Assembly: GCA_026996635.1 (NCBI GenBank)
Contig: JALWKH010000368.1
Location: 1-10,709 of the forward strand
DNA length: 10,709 nucleotides
Reading direction: 5' to 3'
Source: Bacteroidales bacterium
GTDB taxonomy: Bacteria; Bacteroidota; Bacteroidia; Bacteroidales; JALTDM01
Shown here: positions 6,927 to 10,709 of the stretch, piece after piece
How the letters are laid out: every line of letters starts with the position of its first letter
How positions within the stretch are numbered: position 1 is the first letter of the stretch
The notes under the pieces: generated by a model
What the model was told of the DNA's origin: nothing
The model's database searches: none
What the model saw: the letters and a program-made list of their open reading frames with translations, nothing else
Made by a program: the position numbers and the translations under genes

Positions 6927-8129
6927 TTACCCGATAAGAGAAGCATAAACCTTGGCATACTTCTCCACAGCCCTTCCCATTGAAAAGACTTCTGCTGCGG
7001 CAAATCTTGCTTTATCGTTACCTTTTCCCCTAATCTTATCAAAATCGCCGGCAATTCGTTCGTATTCATCATCATCAAACCTATTCACCACTACCCCGCA
7101 ATCATATTTTTCAATAATCCTGCCTACATCTCCAATATCATTTGCAATTACAGGCAATCCTGCTGCCAACATTTCCCCCATCTTTGTAGGTGAACTCGCT
7201 TGCTTACTCCACAGCGGTTTTATAAAAAACAAGCCGGCATCAGCTATTTGCAAATATTTCATAACATCACTGCGGTTTACAAACTTCACCACCAAATCAT
7301 TTTCCGCAACTTTTTCGCCGCTTATCCTTATCAACTCCTGCTTATCTACTTTGGACAAAAACAGAAATGCAGCCTGCGGATAATGCTTTTTCACTACCGC
7401 AAAAAAGTCCAACATCTCCTTAACCATATACCAAGTCCCCACCGAACCCGAATATACCAATATGGGATACCTGCCGGCCAAGCCTAATTCACTTTTCAAC
7501 TTATCTTTGTCTATTTCAGGCAATTCCAATCCGGTAGAGCAAGGTATTACCGAAATTTTATCTTTGTACGGATATAATCCTTCAGCAAGAATTTCTTTTG
7601 CCTTGGTTGTAAGTGTTACCACTTGCGATGCACTTTTATACAACTCCGGCTCCAATCGTCGCAAATAATCAACAATAACCTTGTAAATATGTTTATACGG
7701 CCAAATGTTGCCTTCTATCCTCTCGTCTATCCAAAATCCCCGTATGTCAAAAACAGATTTCAAAAGTGGGAATTTCTTTTTCCACTTTGTAAACAGGATT
7801 TGCGGTAAGTAACTGCGGGTATGCACTATCGAAACTTCCTCAGTATCAATAATTTTTAACCCCGCCTTATACATCTTGTGCAAGTCGTAAAGTGTGGATA
7901 ACACAGGCGGTTTCTTATGATATAAAACAGGTGTCCAACCTATCCCCTTTTCTTTCAGCCGTGCATCAAGTTGCGGAATTGCTGTTTTGTCCTTTTCTGC
8001 CGACAGGATATGAAACTTGTAGCCTTTTGCCGTCAAATTTTCAATATAAGGCAAGACTTGAGCCTGCCCGAGCGGGTCGGACAAGCCGTCATAAGAAACA
8101 TATAATATTACCGCCTTGGATTTTATCAA
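6927..8129 (-). CDS. GT4-type glycosyltransferase, TTG start overlapping the rpiB stop
   Basis: The 400-residue protein opens with AVILYVSYDGLSDPLGQAQVLPYI (6-29), the glycine loop and acceptor region common in GT4 glycosyltransferases. The C-terminal half has VYSGSVGTWYM (225-235) and SPTKMGEMLAAGLPVIAND (313-331), which fit the nucleotide-sugar site. Donor and acceptor cannot be told; a role in cell-surface polysaccharide or protein glycosylation is inferred from the paired transferase downstream. The start is TTG (8129-8127). No ATG, GTG or CTG lies between it and the in-frame TAA at 8157-8159, and the conserved domain begins within six residues, so the TTG start is well supported. It overlaps the rpiB stop TGA as TTGA, an arrangement that usually means translational coupling. 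The next gene starts 55 bases after its TAA. Confidence 0.88.
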   Translation of the reverse strand: MIKSKAVILYVSYDGLSDPLGQAQVLPYIENLTAKGYKFHILSAEKDKTAIPQLDARLKEKGIGWTPVLYHKKPPVLSTLYDLHKMYKAGLKIIDTEEVSIVHTRSYLPQILFTKWKKKFPLLKSVFDIRGFWIDERIEGNIWPYKHIYKVIVDYLRRLEPELYKSASQVVTLTTKAKEILAEGLYPYKDKISVIPCSTGLELPEIDKDKLKSELGLAGRYPILVYSGSVGTWYMVKEMLDFFAVVKKHYPQAAFLFLSKVDKQELIRISGEKVAENDLVVKFVNRSDVMKYLQIADAGLFFIKPLWSKQASSPTKMGEMLAAGLPVIANDIGDVGRIIEKYDCGVVVNRFDDDEYERIAGDFDKIRGKGNDKARFAAAEVFSMGRAVEKYAKVYASLIG

Positions 8130-8701
8130 TATTCGGAAGTGATTTGTTTCAGCAGATTACGGATTTTTGACTTTATTTTCTTTTCTGCAATTTCGTCTTC
8201 AATCAATTTGGCAGACTCAAGAGCTTTGTTCAGCACATCCAATTTTTTGTTCATCACTTCAAATTCCACATTCCAAAGCGGGATTTTTTTCACCCTGCGT
8301 TCGTGTCTGCCGCCTTCAAATTCCGTAGATAGGAAAATATCTATAAACTTGAAAGCTTCATCTATGCTTATAAAGTCCGCCGGCATCGAGCATACATTGG
8401 CATCGTTGTGCTTGCGTGCAAGAGCTGCAATTTCTTCGTTCCAGCAATAAGCAGCCCTTATGCCTTGATGCTTGTTTGCGGTTATGTTTATACCGTTTCC
8501 GCTGCCGCAAAGAGTTATGCCGTAATCACAATCGCCACGTTCAACGGCTTCTGCCATCGGGTGTGCATAATCCGGATAATCCGTACTCTCTGACGAAAAT
8601 GTTCCGTAATCAATAACTTTATGGCCTTTTTCTGTCAAATAATTTTTAAGAGCTTCTTTTTTTTCGTAACCACGATGGTCACACGCAATTGCTATCTTCA
8701 T
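8126..8701 (-). CDS. rpiB: Ribose-5-phosphate isomerase B with C-terminal helical extension
   Basis: RpiB interconverts ribose 5-phosphate and ribulose 5-phosphate in the cytoplasmic pentose phosphate pathway. Family motifs are intact: IACDHRGYEKK (4-15), DYGTFSSESTDYPDYA (31-46), GITLCGSGNGI (61-71) with the catalytic Cys65, the His98 region (ARKHNDANV, 95-103) and the closing EGGRHERRV (129-137). Typical RpiB proteins have about 145-150 residues; this one has 191. The extra residues (about 145-191) look helical and charged (MNKKLDVLNKALESAKLIEDEI...), like a short coiled coil. Whether the extension aids oligomerisation or binds a partner is unknown. Its TGA stop overlaps the TTG of the next gene. 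Upstream lies a 179-bp spacer with tandem repeats, so it is probably first in its unit, though no convincing -7 box was found. A role as another sugar-phosphate isomerase of the RpiB/LacAB family is possible but less likely. Confidence 0.92.
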   Translation of the reverse strand: MKIAIACDHRGYEKKEALKNYLTEKGHKVIDYGTFSSESTDYPDYAHPMAEAVERGDCDYGITLCGSGNGINITANKHQGIRAAYCWNEEIAALARKHNDANVCSMPADFISIDEAFKFIDIFLSTEFEGGRHERRVKKIPLWNVEFEVMNKKLDVLNKALESAKLIEDEIAEKKIKSKIRNLLKQITSEY

Positions 8702-8760
8702 AAATCTATTTTTTATAAATTCAACTTATTTCCGCCATAAAAGACGAACAAATAAAAACA

Positions 8761-8802
8761 AGTTTAAAGTTTAAAGTTTAAAGTTCAAAGTGTAAAGTAT
8801 AA
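8761..8802. repeat. Six tandem copies of a 7-bp unit (AGTTTAA)
   Basis: Copies 1-3 are AGTTTAA; copies 4-6 are AGTTCAA, AGTGTAA and AGTATAA, in perfect 7-base register over 42 bases. The array lies in the spacer between bcp and rpiB, 60 bases upstream of the rpiB start. The unit is near one helical turn short, so it does not suggest a regular protein face by itself. Confidence 0.9.
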
Positions 8803-8810
8803 AATGACAA

Positions 8811-8877
8811 TTAGCACATTTGCAACTAACAACTAATATTTAGCACATTTTCAAAATTAGCAAATTAGCAAATTAAC
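8811..8877. repeat. Second short repeat cluster (TTAGCACATTT pair and AAATTAGC triplet)
   Basis: TTAGCACATTT occurs at 8811-8821 and 8840-8850. AAATTAGC is repeated at 8854-8861 and 8862-8869, followed by AAATTAAC at 8870-8877, three bases before the bcp stop at 8881-8883. The cluster is next to the heptamer array and together they fill most of the spacer. Confidence 0.85.
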
Positions 8878-8880
8878 ACA

Positions 8881-9375
8881 TTATCCTATCAATTCCTTAA
8901 CCTTTTCCAACACCTTATCTACGTGCTTAACCACACTGTCTTTTCTTTTTTGGTGGACTTTTACATTATACCAAGCATAAGCAATATTTCCGTTCGGGTC
9001 AATCAGGAAAGTTGAACGGATTGTACCTTCTGTTTCTTTACCGTATTGCTTTTTGATACCCCAAGCACCGTATGCCTTGTGCACTTCTTTTTCGGTGTCG
9101 CTCAGCAGCTTAATACCGAGGTTATGCTTTTGCACGAATTTATTGTGGGATTCCACCGTATCTTTGCTTATTCCAATAATTTCAACGCCCAATTTGTCGA
9201 ATTCAGGCTTTTTTTCGGTAAAATCTATTGCTTCTTTTGTGCATCCGCTTGTATTGTCTTTCGGGTAAAAATATACTACTACCCATTTGCCTTTATAATC
9301 TTTCAGGCAAACTTCGTTGCCACTTGTTTCAGGCAAACAAAATTCAGGTGCTTTTTGTCCTATTTCCAATTTCAT
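8881..9375 (-). CDS. bcp: Bcp/PrxQ-type peroxiredoxin without the usual resolving cysteine
   Basis: The 164-residue protein is a thiol peroxidase that reduces hydrogen peroxide and organic hydroperoxides, normally recycled by thioredoxin in the cytoplasm. It starts with GQKAPEFCLPE, followed by YFYPKDNTSGCTKEA (35-49), with Pro38, Thr42 and the peroxidatic Cys45, and the conserved arginine in GTIRSTFLIDPNG (Arg120). Length and order match Bcp. In two-cysteine Bcp proteins a resolving Cys sits five residues after the peroxidatic one; here that position is Ile50. The other cysteines, Cys13 and Cys23, lie before the active site, so the enzyme may work by a one-Cys mechanism or use an unusual resolving residue. 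ATG 9375 follows the kamA-like stop by 14 bases, so the two are probably co-transcribed. Confidence 0.93.
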   Translation of the reverse strand: MKLEIGQKAPEFCLPETSGNEVCLKDYKGKWVVVYFYPKDNTSGCTKEAIDFTEKKPEFDKLGVEIIGISKDTVESHNKFVQKHNLGIKLLSDTEKEVHKAYGAWGIKKQYGKETEGTIRSTFLIDPNGNIAYAWYNVKVHQKRKDSVVKHVDKVLEKVKELIG

Positions 9376-9389
9376 GTTTTTTGGTTTTA

Positions 9390-10541
9390 TTAGTTTATTG
9401 ATAAAATTTCTTTTTCTGGTTCTTGTGTTTTAGTAAATTGATTTACAGCAAATTCCTCAATCATTTCCGTATAATCGTCAAACCATCCGGCATTCGGATT
9501 TCTCTTGAAAATCATTACCTTACCGGTATTTTCAGGATTTGCCGCTCTATGGTAGGTAAAAATAATATGTTTTTCCGTAACAGCCAAAACTTCAATTTTA
9601 CCAGTCTCATGTGACATTACATATCTGGCCCTCCTTTCCAGCCCTGAAACATTTTGAAGGGCTTTTTTGAAAATAAACCAACCTTCTTCTACCGGTACTG
9701 CAAACGGACTATTACCAACAACCGGTCTGTTTACAAACAAATAATATTGAGGGATACCAATTGCACTTAATTCAGAAAATAACTGTGACAATGTTTCGGG
9801 CTTATCGTTTACACCTCTGAGGATCGGACTTTGATTTGCCAAAATAATACCAGCTTTTAATAACTTATCGGCAGCTTCCTTCAATTTGTCCGTTATTTCA
9901 TGCGGGTGGTTAATATCGTTGATGATGTAAATTCTTTTATCAGGTTCGGAATAATAGGATAACATGGAAACAAGTTTGTCATCATCAAGAATTCTGTATG
10001 GATTATATGCCAAGGCTTTTGTCCCTATTCTGATATTTTTAACATGGGGTATTTTTCTAAGCTCCGAGATTATTTTTTCCAACCTTGAGGTAGAAAGAAT
10101 TAACGGGTCACCACCTGTAAGAAGCACGTTTATAATTTCCTTATGATTTCTAATATAATCTATTGCAGCCGAATAGTCTTTAATTTTCTCATCTGAATCA
10201 TTGCGAAACAGCCTTTTTCTGAAACAAAACCTGCAAAATCCGAAACAAACATCGGTAACCAAAAACAAAGCCGTATCACGATATTTATGTTCAAGACCCG
10301 GCAGAACGGTATATTTACTTTCAGACGAAGGATCCAATCTGCCCCATACTTCCAATTCTTCCTTATTCGGCAAAGCAATTTTTCTTAACGGGTCATCCGG
10401 ATTTTCATTATTGATAAGACTTAAATAATAGTCGGTAGTTCTAAAAGCAAATTTATCAGCAACCCTCCTAGCAACTTCTTTTTCATTATCTGATAAAATA
10501 TCAACTTTGTCAATATTCGTCAAATAATGAATTTTCTTCAT
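9390..10541 (-). CDS. KamA-family radical SAM protein (lysine 2,3-aminomutase-like, substrate uncertain)
   Basis: The protein has 383 residues from ATG 10541. An upstream ATG at 10547 and a longer open frame exist, but the AGAGG six bases before ATG 10541 and the start of similarity at MKKIHYLTN favour it; the longer N-terminal part looks like untranslated leader. The family region starts at YYLSLINNENPDDPLRKIALP and has LEHKYRDTALFLVTDVC, then the [4Fe-4S] motif C-x3-C-x2-C (Cys99, Cys103, Cys106) and LTGGDPL (141-147). The PLP-lysine candidate is Lys315 in SHETGKIEVL, where true lysine aminomutases have GGGGK. Compared from memory with lysine aminomutase, the YxYQCD segment is replaced by YYLFVNRPVVGN. 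The radical SAM and PLP chemistry thus look kept while substrate residues differ. It may be an aminomutase on another amino acid or a protein-modifying enzyme like EpmB; I cannot choose. Confidence 0.87.
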   Translation of the reverse strand: MKKIHYLTNIDKVDILSDNEKEVARRVADKFAFRTTDYYLSLINNENPDDPLRKIALPNKEELEVWGRLDPSSESKYTVLPGLEHKYRDTALFLVTDVCFGFCRFCFRKRLFRNDSDEKIKDYSAAIDYIRNHKEIINVLLTGGDPLILSTSRLEKIISELRKIPHVKNIRIGTKALAYNPYRILDDDKLVSMLSYYSEPDKRIYIINDINHPHEITDKLKEAADKLLKAGIILANQSPILRGVNDKPETLSQLFSELSAIGIPQYYLFVNRPVVGNSPFAVPVEEGWFIFKKALQNVSGLERRARYVMSHETGKIEVLAVTEKHIIFTYHRAANPENTGKVMIFKRNPNAGWFDDYTEMIEEFAVNQFTKTQEPEKEILSIN

Positions 10542-10622
10542 AGGCATCCTCTTTTTTTTAAAAGAACAAAACAGTTTTTGTGATCCTATCAAAAATTTTG
10601 CCACAGGATGAAATAAGAAAAA

Positions 10623-10655
10623 TTGACAAAAATCCGGACAAAATATATTACTTTG
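10623..10655 (+). promoter_or_regulatory. Possible plus-strand promoter for a divergent gene beyond the window
   Basis: TTG at 10623-10625 and TACTTTGCA from 10649 lie 23 bases apart, close to the Bacteroidota -33/-7 arrangement; the -7 part has one spacer base where the consensus has two. Two ATGs follow (10661, 10673) but both meet a stop within five codons, so any gene starts beyond the window. Confidence 0.3.
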
Positions 10656-10709
10656 CAGAAAATGAAACACCAATGATTGAATTTTAAACACAAAAGGGAT
10701 TGATTATTT

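Noticed and set aside
6952..7383. 143-residue open frame on the plus strand
   Set aside because: It is antisense to the first glycosyltransferase and has no recognisable domain.
8761..8880. CRISPR array between bcp and rpiB
   Set aside because: The units are 7-11 bases and directly tandem or irregular, with no 25-40-base repeats, no spacers and no cas genes.
10542..10691. 50-residue N-terminal extension of the KamA-like protein
   Set aside because: It has no family similarity that I recognise, it overlaps a likely plus-strand promoter, and a ribosome-binding-like AGAGG supports the ATG at 10541.

Overview
The window looks like a piece of a Bacteroidota chromosome, probably from a free-living or uncultured lineage, and it is AT-rich. 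Three things point there. Two proteins end in a type IX secretion (T9SS) type A sorting domain (a Y-P-N-P start and a G-[IL]-Y turn near the C-terminus). Several genes are preceded by a Bacteroidota-type -7 box (TAnnTTTG) and lack a Shine-Dalgarno sequence. Intergenic DNA carries short AT-rich tandem repeats. I cannot name a genus.

Layout. The left half (1-5753) is read on the plus strand. It holds the 3' end of a T9SS-exported protein, a 341-bp gap with a GC-rich hairpin and a promoter region, a membrane signalling protein (periplasmic TPR repeats, one membrane helix, cytoplasmic SpoIIE-type PP2C phosphatase), and a 922-residue secreted protein (seven propeller-like repeats, three SprB-like repeats, two fibronectin-like segments, T9SS sorting domain). 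The right half (5774-10541) is read on the minus strand. In transcription order it holds a KamA-family radical SAM protein, a Bcp-type peroxiredoxin 14 nt downstream, a 179-bp spacer with two tandem repeat arrays, ribose-5-phosphate isomerase B, and two GT4-type glycosyltransferases. The two halves converge on one bidirectional terminator that overlaps the last codons of the second glycosyltransferase. A plus-strand promoter at the right edge suggests a divergent gene outside the window.

How the genes may work together. kamA-like and bcp probably form one transcription unit. rpiB and the first glycosyltransferase are probably translationally coupled, because the TTG start overlaps the rpiB stop; the second glycosyltransferase has its own likely -7 box. 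The glycosyltransferases suggest surface polysaccharide or glycoprotein synthesis, and the secreted proteins are cell-surface or adhesin-like. I see no direct functional link between the left and right halves.

I found no CRISPR array, complete mobile element, tRNA, rRNA or defence system, and nothing I can honestly call an undescribed system. The observations most worth checking are the altered active-site motifs of the KamA-like protein, the C-terminal helical extension of RpiB with its TTGA coupling, the seven-repeat secreted protein with one recently homogenised repeat pair, and the tandem repeats upstream of rpiB.
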